Source of the DNA: Sesamum alatum
Taxonomy: Eukaryota > Streptophyta > Magnoliopsida > Lamiales > Pedaliaceae
Length of the DNA: 64,000 nt
Assembly (NCBI GenBank): GCA_034509735.1
Contig: JACGWO010000007.1
Location: 21,790,046-21,854,045, forward strand
Reading direction: 5' to 3'
A model generated the notes under the pieces. It made no database searches, was not told the DNA's origin, and saw only the letters and a program-made list of their open reading frames with translations. Position numbers and translations under genes: made by a program. Shown in pieces: positions 36,062 through 47,087 of this stretch; positions within the stretch are counted from its first letter, which is position 1, and the number at the start of each line of letters is the position of its first letter.

Positions 36062-38249
36062 TGTTAGAATAGGTGACCAGAAAGCCAATAGGATTGGTAG
36101 TTTTGGGAACTATTCGTCAATTTTTATTAATACAATATTATCCTGATGAATAGAGTAAGTATTCATCATTGGCACTGTGTTTATTGTGCTTACTACTAAC
36201 GTTGAACGACGTTTCAACATCACAACAAATGCCCACAGACCAATTGGATAACACATGTAGTTAGGCTGCGCATTGGATGGCGGCTTTTGAAACCAACTTC
36301 TGAGGGTTGGTCTGAAACGTTCCAAGTCGAGGACCTCGAGACTGGGCATCGAGTGTCCTATTGAGATTTGCACTAAGTATTGCATTCATTGGGTGAGTGC
36401 TTAGTTTCATCGGCGACAGACGAAGGTCGTCTATGCAATTTTAGTGGATTAGTTGACAAGGTGGTCGACTGACTGAACTGACTCACGGGAATCGTCATAT
36501 GGAAGGTTTGGAGGCTTGGTTGGTATGACTGGAATTCTTGGTTCCGATATTATGGGATTAGTCCTCGGACGTGAGGTATCATGGAAGTCATGTGCATATG
36601 AAAACTGTATCTTGGATCTGGCGAGAGGTGATCATTTTGTAAGATGGTCATTATAAGACTTATCCAGTGCAGTTGGAGTATGTAGCGAGGATGATGGATT
36701 CCGAGATAGGATCTGTCTCCCGTCAATATATGACGGTGATGTCTCCTATGCGCACTGAGATAGTTTAGACTCTGAAAGTCTATGGCCATAGCAATTGATT
36801 GAGTAGAAATGGATTTCCTACATCGATCGATAGAGTAAACGCATCTCGAGTATTAAGCATAGACGCCTAGTCAAGGATGAGAATCGACGCCCAATTCCAT
36901 ACCCTAGACTAAGACCGGGAGACGATCGAGAATAGGACCGTATCCGTACGGAATCGGCTCCCAAATGTTCACTCCAACATTAACCTAGTCTCTAGTGCCA
37001 TGGACCGTTGTCAGATGGCCGCCCATAGTGACGGGCTCCTGTTGGACACGAGCCTAAGTCTAGCTGAGGAAGAACCTAAAGGGTCACACACAAATCACCG
37101 AGGAGGTCAATGAATTGACTTGGATCCAATTTCATAGCATGATAAGTAATTAGATTACTTATGAGATTTTTCATTGGATGGACGGCCCGAAATTGTATCC
37201 GGCCCTGTTTTATCTGTAAATGAGAACTATCGATTAAGTAGAGAATCAAAGCTTGGATGTTTTAATTGAATTTAAAAGTCAATAGCAATTATTTAATTGG
37301 ACCATGAATTAAATAGAATTTAATTCTTGGGCTTATTGTAATTGGATTACAATAAAATTCGGTCCGTTAAATCTTGGCCCAAGAGAGGTGTTAATTCCAC
37401 TTTTGGAATTAGAATAAGTTGGACTTCTTCTAAAAGGAGATGACCGAAAATTACTTCTTTTGGAAGTACTAAAATTGGCCATGAAAGCCTTTGATGACAA
37501 GTTGACTTGTCTCTTCTTGTCTCTTTTGAAAAAAGACAAATTAATTCCAATCAAGCCTCTTTCACTTGGTATGATTAAATCATACCTTATGAACTGGTAG
37601 GCTTAATTGATGATTAATGGGAATTGATTGGAATGAATCTAGACATCCTTGGATGAACCTAGACACAATCCAATAATCACATTAATAAAGTATATATATG
37701 TGTATATACTATCATCAAAGTCAAGAGTTTTATTATTCATCTTTTTCTAGGAAAAAGATGAACACTCTCTACCCTCTCTCTCTACTCTCTAAATCATCCT
37801 TGTTGCTTCATTAATCTAGGATAAATTGAAGAACAAAGTAAGATCAAGAAGGAACACTAATTTGATAGTGTAATCCCTTCTTCGATTTCATCCTCTGGAT
37901 CCATTTTTCTCTAGCAAGAAAAACAAAATCTCTCCCGGTGTGGTGTGGACAAGTTTAGAGGGTCTCTACGGTTGGACCTCGCATGGATGAACATTGGGAG
38001 GAATCAACGCGTGTAGCCGATCGAAATACAAAATCGAGAAAGGTATTCTGATTTACGTTATGCTATTGGTTTCTTCTTTATTCTATAGCAACGAACTCTT
38101 TTTTGTTTTATATGTTTATATTCTGCGTTTATACATCGATAGCCCGGGAACGTTGGAACACCCCTTGAATGCGATTTAAATTCTTTTTATTTGAACGTTT
38201 TTAATCTTCACCGCGCTTCCACGTTCCCGGGCCGATCTGATTTCTTTCA
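36062..38249 (+). repeat. LTR of element A
   Basis: This 2188 bp LTR begins TGTTAGAATAGGTGACC and ends GATTTCTTTCA. It carries CTATGGCCATAG at 36780-36791, a symmetric variant of the family palindrome, and a TATA-rich stretch near 37690. It is followed by PBS-like sequence, not by a target duplication. Confidence 0.88.
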
Positions 38250-39068
38250 AGTGGGTATCAAAGCCCGGATCGGTCTATGTGGCTGTAGATTACATGTTTT
38301 ACATGTTCAAGTATGTTCAACGTGTTTAGATCGGCTTTAAAAGCATTTGTTTATTGCTTTTAATTTTCATAATTATTTATTAAAATTTCCATGTTTAATT
38401 ATGTTGATTAATCATGGATATTTAGGTGATTTGAGAAGATTTTAGAAAATTGGAGTTTTGTCAAATCTGGGTATTTATTTCAATTTTTTATGTGCAGATT
38501 AATAAATTGAAAAAAAAAATCAGCAGTAGCAGCAGCCTGCTGCCACGCGCGCGGGCACGCAGCGCACTATCTGTTCGCGCTGGGCGCACGCGGGCGCTGG
38601 ACGTCTGCGCGTGCTGGGGCGCGGGCGTTGCCGGCCACGCACATCCGAACGAGTAGGCTGTTTTTTGGCCGTATTTTTGGAAAATTGATTTTTGGTGATT
38701 TTTTCTGAATATTTAATTTATTGAGAATTATTTTTTCTTAAAATTAAATTGTCTAAGATTATTTTGAAAATAGTTTCCAAACAAAAAAGAACATGTACAT
38801 GCTTGTACGAGGTTTTCGATGTCCATTTTCAATTATTTTTTTTACTTGTCTTTTTCTGCGTTTAATTATGTTATGGAATGATATTGGATATCATCTAATT
38901 AACAAGTGATGATCAAGTAGCCCATTGACCTGTGTATGGTTTTAAATTCCTTTTGGGTGAGGCCTACGTGCCTCTTGTTTTGGGACTATTATCTCCCACT
39001 TTCGCCTCATAATGTTAAAGCTTGTCTTTTTTCCTTTTATTTCTCATGTATTCCATTTCTCTTGTAAT
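38250..39068 (+). mobile_element. PBS and truncated leader downstream of the element A LTR
   Basis: Directly after the LTR at 38249 is TGGGTATCAAAGCCCGG (38252-38268), a decayed PBS, then leader sequence with a GC-rich block (38520-38660) closely resembling 4040-4620, ending near 39068. So the LTR at 36062 is followed by a second partial internal region, giving LTR-internal-LTR-internal order if A is one unit. Confidence 0.8.
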
Positions 39069-39839
39069 GTAAGTATCTAGGAATTCCGGGCTGATCCGCT
39101 TTCCTTCACGACATAGGAAAAGTCGTAGTAGAATGTCTACTAGTTCACTTGAAGGTGATACTAGATATAGCTAGTCCTTCTATAGTGCATATACCTCAAC
39201 ATTTGCATCAAGATTTCTACGTATCTCAACCGCCACAACAAGATGATTAGTTTCAATCAACTCCATACATGCCAAGCAAGACAAAAGCTTATTATGGACA
39301 TTTTGATCTTGACCTTGTCCTTAGCATGAATCAAACATATGCATTAGAGTATGACGTTTCATCAATTTCATTTTCATCATTTAGTGCATACAGGATTATG
39401 TGGAGTCCAAATCTACAACAACATCAAGTTGGTTGCATATTAATATCGGTGATGATGATAATGAATAAAATGAGCCAACATAGAATGTGGTACAATTGGT
39501 CATTTTTAAGATATGTAATTATTATTATCTTTTTGGTATGTAAAATTTTAAATTTATTAATGATTACAATGAGTTAAATTTGTAATTATTAATTAATCAA
39601 CAATTACAATGAATAATGAATAAATTTTTAAAATTTATTAAAAAAGAGGAAGTCGTGGACCGTATCCACGATTTCAAGTCGCATACAAGGACCACAAAAA
39701 CATAATTGTAGCAGAAATTAAAGCGAATTAACTCACAAATAAATATAAACCAACAGGATCAAATCCCTTTCCCGGCCATTTAGCATTTATTAAAACAATA
39801 AAAATGTGGCTAGAATTGAAAACAAAAAGAGAGAAATGA
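39069..39839. other. Unidentified AT-rich segment
   Basis: There is no recognisable gene. A frame starting near 39100 gives a Gln/Pro-rich stretch ending in a stop, and 39269-39577 is open on + (102 codons) without features I know. It could be the tail of a decayed transposase, but I cannot support that. A perfect inverted repeat (TCGTGGAC/GTATCCACGA) lies near 39655-39675. Confidence 0.4.
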
Positions 39840-40025
39840 AAAACATAATCCATCTTTACCTTTCCGAATTAAAACACAACTACTTGTGTTGTTCCTTCTT
39901 CCTTTCTCCACACGGAGAGTAAAAACACTCTCCTCTACTTCGTCCACACCACACATAGGGATCGGCTTGCACAGAATTCTACTAGGAATTCACCGTACTC
40001 ACAAGATCTAGATCAAACCTTTTGA
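39840..40025 (-). repeat. Degraded copia LTR fragment
   Basis: The order of words (TTACCTTT, CTACTTGTGTTGTTCCTTCT, TCCACACCACAC, ATCGGCTT) matches the U5 part of B/C LTRs (for example 32190-32360) with many changes. It is cut off at the poly-T end of the LINE. Confidence 0.6.
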
Positions 40026-40182
40026 TCTAGTGAACAATTTTTTTTTCTTGGGAAAGTAAATTTTCATATATGTAAAAAAGGTTACAAGTACAAAAAGACC
40101 ACTTCGCCAGACTCGATTACACGATCGTGTTCTAGGGGACATGGCCGTGTAACATATTGTTACAACACTAACAAAATACGTC

Positions 40183-40802
40183 CTACCCAACACAGCCGTG
40201 TAACTCACTGTTTCCATGCGCTTTTCTAGACCCTATATGTATCAATAAGTTGTAGTGAAGGGGGTCGGGATATGCCAAGTAATCTATTCCAGATCTGCTC
40301 AACTGGAACCACCGTCTATTCCTTTGCTCCCACAAATGGTAAATCAACACTGCAAGGAGAGATCGATAAGTGACATTGACAAGCTGCTTCCCACGCCAAC
40401 GCCGCACTGCCCAATCCACTCCATGGTGCCAATCCTAAAATGACCATAAAACTTGACTTCCCTCCTACAAATCCGAACACAAGTGGTCGAGTAGGGACAA
40501 TCAAAGAAAAGGTGCTGATGGCTCTTTGTCGTCACCATTCCGCATAAAACGCATCTGCCATCCACATGCTGCAACTATGGCATGTCTGTTGAGGAAAGTC
40601 TCTCTTGAATAGCAAGCCATAGGACAAACGAGTTCCGAGGGATCTTCACTGGCCCAACTAACAGAACAGACCACCCTACTCGAGTAGCACCCAGATCAAA
40701 CAACGTTAATGCTGAGGTTGTAGAGAAAGTTCCATCATGAGAAAACGAAGCAACCGAATCGTGTAGGCCTCCAATCGGCGGGATGGAATCCATGATCTCC
40801 AT
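40183..40802 (-). pseudogene. LINE ORF2 C-terminal zf-RVT region
   Basis: Two frames together read like the zinc-binding region found after plant LINE reverse transcriptases: a WSxLxxGPVKIPRNSFVLW-like segment (40802-40575), then CVLCG...ESHQHLFFDCPYS-like residues (40574-40344), then a W..R.....LWEQRNRRWF segment (40419-40183). Frameshifts separate them. The role in the family is thought to be RNA binding during target-primed reverse transcription. Confidence 0.75.
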
Positions 40803-41167
40803 AACCTCAAAGGATGTGCCAACAGGCCATGATCAATCTCCATCCCTTATCACTTCCTGTACTAAGAAACCATCATGCAGTCCAGTAACAAGAGGACCCT
40901 GTGGATAGCAAAGGAGGAAAATCCCAAATGGATCCGAAGGATCCAGCCAAAGGAACAATCGACTACCGTAATCCACCTTAACCACAATACCCCTTATAAC
41001 CTCATTATGAAGTTTCAGGAGCTGCCTCCACCCCCAAGAGCCCGTGCTACTACCAACCAACCATATGGACTTACGCCTCAATCAATTGTGATGAATCCAA
41101 CGCACCCAACGGGAGGTGTTCTGCATATCAGTAATATTCCACAGATGCCTACTCATCAAGGTTTTAT

Positions 41168-42270
41168 TCAGAGCAAGCACCGGTTGAATACCCAAGCCTC
41201 CACACTCCACAGGTTGGCAAATAGAAGCCCAGACCACCTTAGCAATCCTCGTGTCTGAGTTTCAACGGCACAAAAACGTGTGCAACTACTTCTCAATCTC
41301 TCTAACCACACCTTTGGGGAGCAAGAATACCAAAGCCCAATACACATGCATAGTTGAGAGGACGGATCTAATGAGTTGGACACGTCCCGTGAATGATAGT
41401 AAGTGGGAACCCCACGCATGGATCCTTGCATCCAACTTCTCAAGAAGAGGCTTGCAGTCACCGACCGTAAGCTTGGACATGATAAGCGGGACCCCCAAGT
41501 AAAGGATAGAGAGCGATCCCAATAGGAACCCCATAAGATCCTGTAACTGTTGCACATTCCCAATGGCTTTGGGGAAGAAAATAGTGCTCTTCTGGATATT
41601 AGGCTGAAGGCCCGAATAGCTAGAGAACTCCAGAAGACCCTGTTAGATAATCTACAGGGAGGGAACATCTGCTTCACAGAAAACCAACAAGTTGTCTGGG
41701 TAATCTGCGGCACCGTCAATGATATTTGAAAATCCGGGGCTGAAGTGATACCACCTTTAAGTCCTCCATGAAGGAGTTCTATCACTAAAACAAACAAATA
41801 TGGGGGACATAGGATCCCCCTAGTGAAGCCGCCGAGCACCCCTTAAAAATTCCCTGCGGTTGTCCATTAATACATATGGAATATGAAACAGTACATACAC
41901 ATTCTTTAACCCAAGTCACAAACTGATCATGAAACCCATACAACCGTAATGCCGCAAGCAAGCAATCCCCCCACAGTATCATACGCTTTCCTTAAATCAA
42001 TCTTAAGTGCACAACCTTTAGGAAGACTGATCTGGTTATAACCATAGAGGAGATCCTGAGCAAGCCTGATATTGTCAGTTATTCACCTCCCCGGGATAAA
42101 CGCATTTTGGCTCTCATCAACCAGCCTATGCAGCACCCCCTTCATACGCTCCACAAGGATCTTAGCAATGATTTTGTAAAGAACATTGCAACAAGATATA
42201 TGCCGGAAGCGGCAACCGTGGAAAGCGACTGGACCTTCGGGACTAATGAGATAAGTGTGGAATTAATCTG
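41168..42270 (-). pseudogene. LINE reverse transcriptase, C-terminal half
   Basis: Read leftward there is a YKIIAKILVERMK...NAFIPGR segment (about 42190-42090), a LLAALRLYGFHDQFVTWV segment (41982-41785), PYLFVLVIELL (41839-41780), the catalytic region near 41700, and the YLGVPL...W..LLSFTGRVQLI thumb region (41555-41286). Where an FADD motif is expected near 41695 the frame gives PDN before LLVF, so the second catalytic Asp is lost. Multiple frameshifts are present. The solo LTR at 42281 separates this from the N-terminal RT part at 44252. Confidence 0.85.
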
Positions 42271-42280
42271 GCGCAGCAAT

Positions 42281-44246
42281 TGAAAGCCTACGGTAGGCAT
42301 GTGGATCATCCCGGGAGGAGCGTGAATGCGGAACCGCGGTATAAAATATAATTACAAAATTTAAAGCATGCTTAAACAAGAATTAAAACTACACGTTCAA
42401 GGGGTGTTCCCTTGAACCTCCCGGGCATTCGGTGTATCTCATGACTAAAATAAACAACATAAAAATCATGGAGGCCATAGGGTTGTAGAAATAAAAAACA
42501 ACAAAACGTAGAAACCTACCCGGTTGTCGTTTTGTTTTCAAATTGCTACTTGCGTTGTTCCCCATTTTGCACCAAGATCTCGAATTGAGACCCTTTAAAT
42601 CGTACACGCAATCCGCCCACATATCTTGATCCCCGTACTAGCGAAAAATCAAGTGTATATACTTTAGAGAGGATGGATCGACCAAACGTTATGAATTAGC
42701 ATTATCAATCCTCCTTAGGTTCAATTGTATAAACAAAAAGAACTAAAATAATTTTCTTGGGAAAAGGGGGTTATGACCGAGAGAGGGAGAGGAGTGTGTG
42801 TGTGTGTGTGTGTATGTTGAATTTTCAACGTCATGTCTAAAGTGAAACCCTAGGAGTATTTATAGAGGAGGAATCCTATTCCTCTTCGAACTCTAACTTT
42901 AGAACTTTACTTTGACTAGTATTTTGACCTAGTCAAACTAGGTTTGAATTGGTCAAAATAGCCATTCATCTCCCCCTTTAATCTCAATCATCCATTTATT
43001 CAATGGAATATTTAAATCCTATTTAAATAATCAATGGGGCCATAAATAAATAATAATATTTATTTTAAGCCCATGTAATTAATACCAATAAATCTAATTT
43101 ATTAATTTAGTTAAATTCCTTGTAATCTAATTTAAAGGAATCAGCATCCTAAGAAAAATTAGAACCGATTAAATCCAATTTAATCGTTCTACCTCTCCAA
43201 ATCTAATTCTAAATTAAATACCTTATGTGTGTGGATTGTGTGTGACTCTTTAGGTTCACCTTCAGCTAGACTTGGTCGAACTCCCAATCATCCTATGACA
43301 GGAATCCATTCGTTACCATGGGTGGCCGTCTAGCAAAGGTCCATGGCACTAGAGACTAGGTGAATATATGTGGTGTGAACATTTAGGCTCTACAGTACAT
43401 TTATCCTTCTATCTACAGTCTCACCACTTAGGGTCTAGGGCACGGAAACGTAGGTACCCATCTTAGACCTAAGTGTTGCCTCGTCCTCACTAAACGTCAT
43501 CGGGATCCCTCCCTTCTGTTCAGTTAATGTGGCCACAAATTCATAAGGGACAAGTCTCAAAGTATGGTGAGACGCTACTGTCATCGTTGCGACAGGAGAC
43601 GGATTCTCTCTTGGAATCTACTGTCACGCTGCACATCTTCACTGCACTAGATAGGGCTTATGACTACTCAGTAACTACGACTTGGTAATCTCTCACCATA
43701 CCTAAGATACAGGCACGGTGTGCAGGTGAAAACACTAATCCCTCAAGTCCAAGGATCAACTTGTACTGTTAGAACCGGGAACTCAAGTCATACCTAACTG
43801 ACCCTACTCAAGGTCCTCCGTAAGACGGTTCCCGCGAGTCACCTTAGTCAGTTGCCACCTAGCTAGCTGACCCACTAACACTGCATGGACGAGTCTCGTC
43901 ACTTGTCGATGAAACACGACAGCAGATGCTTAGTGCAAGTCTCAAGTGGATTCTCGATAACCTTTCTCGAGATTCCTTGACTTGGAGATTTTCAGACTGA
44001 TTATGCGAAACTGATTTCATGAACCTACCATCCAATGCGTAGTTCCAATCTCCCGAAATGTGATTTCAGTCTGTGGGCTTTGTTTGTGTAGTGAACAGTT
44101 ATAAAGCAGTAAATTGAACACAAACAAAGTATAAGCCAGATGAACATCAGTTTCTTATTCATCATAGTTTATTAAAACTCTGAAATTGTTCAAACATAGG
44201 CTACATTCGGCTAATCAAATTGGCTTCATGGTCACCTATTCTAACA
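42281..44246 (-). repeat. Solo copia LTR 1, inserted in the LINE RT
   Basis: This 1966 bp LTR starts TGAAAGCC and ends TTCTAACA on +, has no internal region on either side, and is flanked by GCAAT (42276-42280) and ACAAT (44247-44251). LTR hairpin arms GTTCAAGGG (42395-42403) and CCCTTGAAC (42409-42417), TATA-like box 42857-42864, GT microsatellite 42796-42814. LINE RT sequence continues on both sides. Confidence 0.92.
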
Positions 44247-44251
44247 ACAAT

Positions 44252-44520
44252 TGGCTCGTAGCAAAGAATTCAGTGACCGCCCCCCATAATATCCTCACCA
44301 ATAATTCCCCAAGCTTCCTTGTAGATCCGTGTTGAATCACCATTAGGCCCTGGGGCTTTGTTTTCATCAATAGAAAAGACAGCATGGCGAATCTCCTCGG
44401 TCTGAATCGACCTAATCATGTCAGTGGCTCCTTTGCCGAGAGAGCTGGATGAAAGCCCGGAGCTGCTCCAAATCAATCTTCTACAGACTTTGGGTCCCTC
44501 CTAGTAGGGTCTGAAAGTAT
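44252..44520 (-). pseudogene. LINE reverse transcriptase, N-terminal part
   Basis: The frame 44476-44270 contains EIRHAVFSIDENKAPGPNGD, the classic start of the plant LINE RT domain (the family motif is normally KAPGPDG). It is separated from the rest of RT by solo LTR 1. It cannot be functional. Confidence 0.85.
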
Positions 44521-44784
44521 GCCACAAACTCCTGAACCACCTGGGCCTCATCATGGATCACCTCTCCAGTAGGGGTGGCAATCTAAAAGATTTTTGCGGT
44601 GCTCTACGTGCAACAATTTTCCAGTAAAAATACCTCGTGCACTGATCCCGATTTGGCAGCCACTGCATCTTAGCACGCTGCTGTAGCATGGACTGCTTTT
44701 GTGACACAACAGCTACATAGATAACCCTGCACAGTTTCTCCGTTTATTGCACAAAAGGGTCATGTGCATGTCTTGTAGCAATAC

Positions 44785-45565
44785 TTAGATTCGGGCAAGA
44801 AACTCAGCAGGCTCCATGACATTCCGGGACAAGTCCCCTTTCTTACACCTCATGGCCCGAAATGCTGGCTTGAGGCATTTTAGCTTCCGAACCACAACAA
44901 ACATAAGTGCGTTGAGTAGAGCAAAGATACTCCCCAACCGGCCAGTGCTCCAACCAGGCTTCATTAACCAATACCCTATCCAGCCACTTCCAAAGGCTAC
45001 GCCCACCCATGCTGCGATTACCCGCATTGGCATAGTATTGAGTTGCGCTTGGTGTATATAATCCCATAATTCCGCCATAGCCACTGCACAATCCGATTGT
45101 TGCCCCAAAATCTTATTTTCATCAGTGATCGTGTTGAAGTCCCCCAACACTAGCCAAGGATCATCTGTGTGCCGCCCAGTGAAGCCAAGGAGGGACTCCC
45201 ATAAAACCCGCCTTGTACTAGTATCATTCGAGGTATAAACAAAGGTGAGAAGTCTAACCCTGGAACTAGATAACTGAGTCACCTTACATTGTATGAACTG
45301 GTGGTGGTGCTGCAAAACCTCAACATGCACTGATCCCAACCCCACCCCACTTTGTTACCCGTACTATCAACAGAATAATCCATAAACCATGACCAATCAG
45401 GATGCACACAGTCACGGACCTGTACCATATTATGCTGCGGCATCCTCATCACTAGAATGCCAACAAACACCAAGTCAAATTCCTATATAAGCTCCTTCAC
45501 CGGACACTGGTGGTCCTGCTTATTGAGACCACGGGCATTCCAAGAAGCCGTAGCAATCATGAGTC
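44785..45565 (-). pseudogene. LINE ORF2 endonuclease domain (APE-like)
   Basis: Reading starts near 45565 with a SWNARGLNKQDHQ segment, typical of the first strand of plant L1 apurinic endonuclease domains. It continues through a frame (45345-44785) with TFVYTSND and PWLVLGDFN, the conserved DFN catalytic region. An in-frame stop near 45487 and frameshifts break it. The enzyme would nick target DNA to prime reverse transcription. Confidence 0.85.
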
Positions 45566-45639
45566 AATTGTGGAAAAGGTTGCATTGTTTAGGGCCCTGA
45601 GTAGGAGGAATACACACGCTATCACATTCAGCCATATCA

Positions 45640-45914
45640 ACATCATCTAACAAAGCAAATTGGTTGTACACAACTATCTCCTTGCCCTTCCCTACATCTT
45701 GGTCTGCTTGGGGCGAACACGACCGTGTAATGGCAGGGGGGGGCGCGTTTTGGGATTAGGAAGGAACACGGCCGTGTTGTCGTGGGCATGGAATCTGACA
45801 CGGCCGTGGTCAACGGGGGTCTTGATGAGCACGACTGTAGGGGGTTAACAGAACACAACACGGTCGGCAACATGGTTGTGTCTGGGGTAGGACGTGGCCG
45901 TGTTCCTCTCGATT
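45640..45914. repeat. Cluster of degenerate CACGGCCGTG palindromes
   Basis: At least six versions of ACACGGCCGTGT occur at about 30-50 bp spacing (near 45717, 45767, 45797, 45830, 45855 and 45893) between ORF1 and ORF2. Three similar copies lie near the LINE 3' end (about 40117, 40142 and 40192). Short frames across them are not convincing genes. Confidence 0.7.
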
Positions 45915-45989
45915 TCTAGTGAACAATTTGCCACTCAACCAAATTTCCAGCAGCTTGCCCAGGCTTACTCTAAGAAGCCTCCTATCGCA

Positions 45990-47082
45990 CTATAGTTTTC
46001 TACACATACACAGTAATACCTGGCCCCCAAACCTTGTGTGGTTTACGTGGACAATGGCTATCACTATGCCCAACAAGATTACACAAGGAACGCCGTGGAG
46101 ACACCCTATCATACTCAACCGCAACTTGATACACACCACCATCAACCCCCCCTTCATCTGGCTTCACAACAGCGACATGGTTGGGGAGCGGCTCTTCCAA
46201 ATTAAACAAAACACAAACACGGGCATAATCAACACGCGAGCAAGACAAAGTAATGGAATCAGGGTATAACGGTTGCCCTACGCCACTAGCAACAACACTA
46301 AGTCTATCCACACTCAAATATTCCAGTGGGAGGTTTTTCAATCTTACCAAAATAGGCATATGGCGATGATCCTGGCGTTCCATGTTCATTCCCAGATGCC
46401 ACCGTTGGAGGAAAATTGACTGCCTCTCAAACAACCATGAGGCCGCCTTCCAAAACTTTCTCCATGGCCTCTTCCGATGTAAACACGAAGAAGAAGAATC
46501 CATTTGCGGCTGCTACGACATCCGGCACATTCGTCAACAAGTTGCGAAAAATGGAATTCAAGTGGTGGAAATAGGGTTTCCTTCCCACCAAATAATCCAT
46601 AGTCGTAGCCTTCCAACGTCTCGCCCCCGATTCTGCCATATCAACCGTTGGTTTAACCACCGAAATACCATTCTATTTTATCGGGGCCACAAAGCGCTGC
46701 ATACGTCTTGATGAGTGCCCAGAATCATCTACTATCACGTCGCGCACCAGGGTAGGCAACGGGTTTAGACGGATGTTACCAACAAACACATCGGAAGCCA
46801 ACGCTACTGCATGAAAAACCTTCCTTACCAGCACCGCACCCCCCACCCCAACATTCCCCCTCATTATCTCCTTGTTCACCCCCTCACTCATACCCACATC
46901 TCCAACCAGCGGCCTCGCTACCGTTACTCTACTCTCTTCTAAAACCCTAACCGACCCTCTTTCCAACCGCAACACCCCCTCACTCCCCCCTCATTCCACA
47001 ACGAAGCCCCAACCCTAACTTCCCTCCCTCAACCTCCTCATTCCCTAGCTCCACAGATTCAACCCTAGGAGCCATCGGAGTT
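45990..47082 (-). pseudogene. LINE ORF1 (gag-like), C-terminal part
   Basis: Three frames (46975-46673, 46660-46427, 46503-46000) together give a DUF4283-like domain (GRKPYFHHLNSIF..., then FFFFVFTSEEAMEKVLEGG), a segment with MPILVRLKNLPLEYLS, and a zinc knuckle beginning CNLVGHSDSHC. This is the usual plant L1 ORF1 layout, thought to bind LINE RNA. Frameshifts and a stop are present. The start is separated by solo LTR 2 and lies at 49070-49356. Confidence 0.8.
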
Positions 47083-47087
47083 GTGAC

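Noticed and set aside
45643..45873. Possible small gene between the LINE ORFs
   Set aside because: Open frames on both strands follow the GC palindromes; there is no conserved motif and no consistent start.
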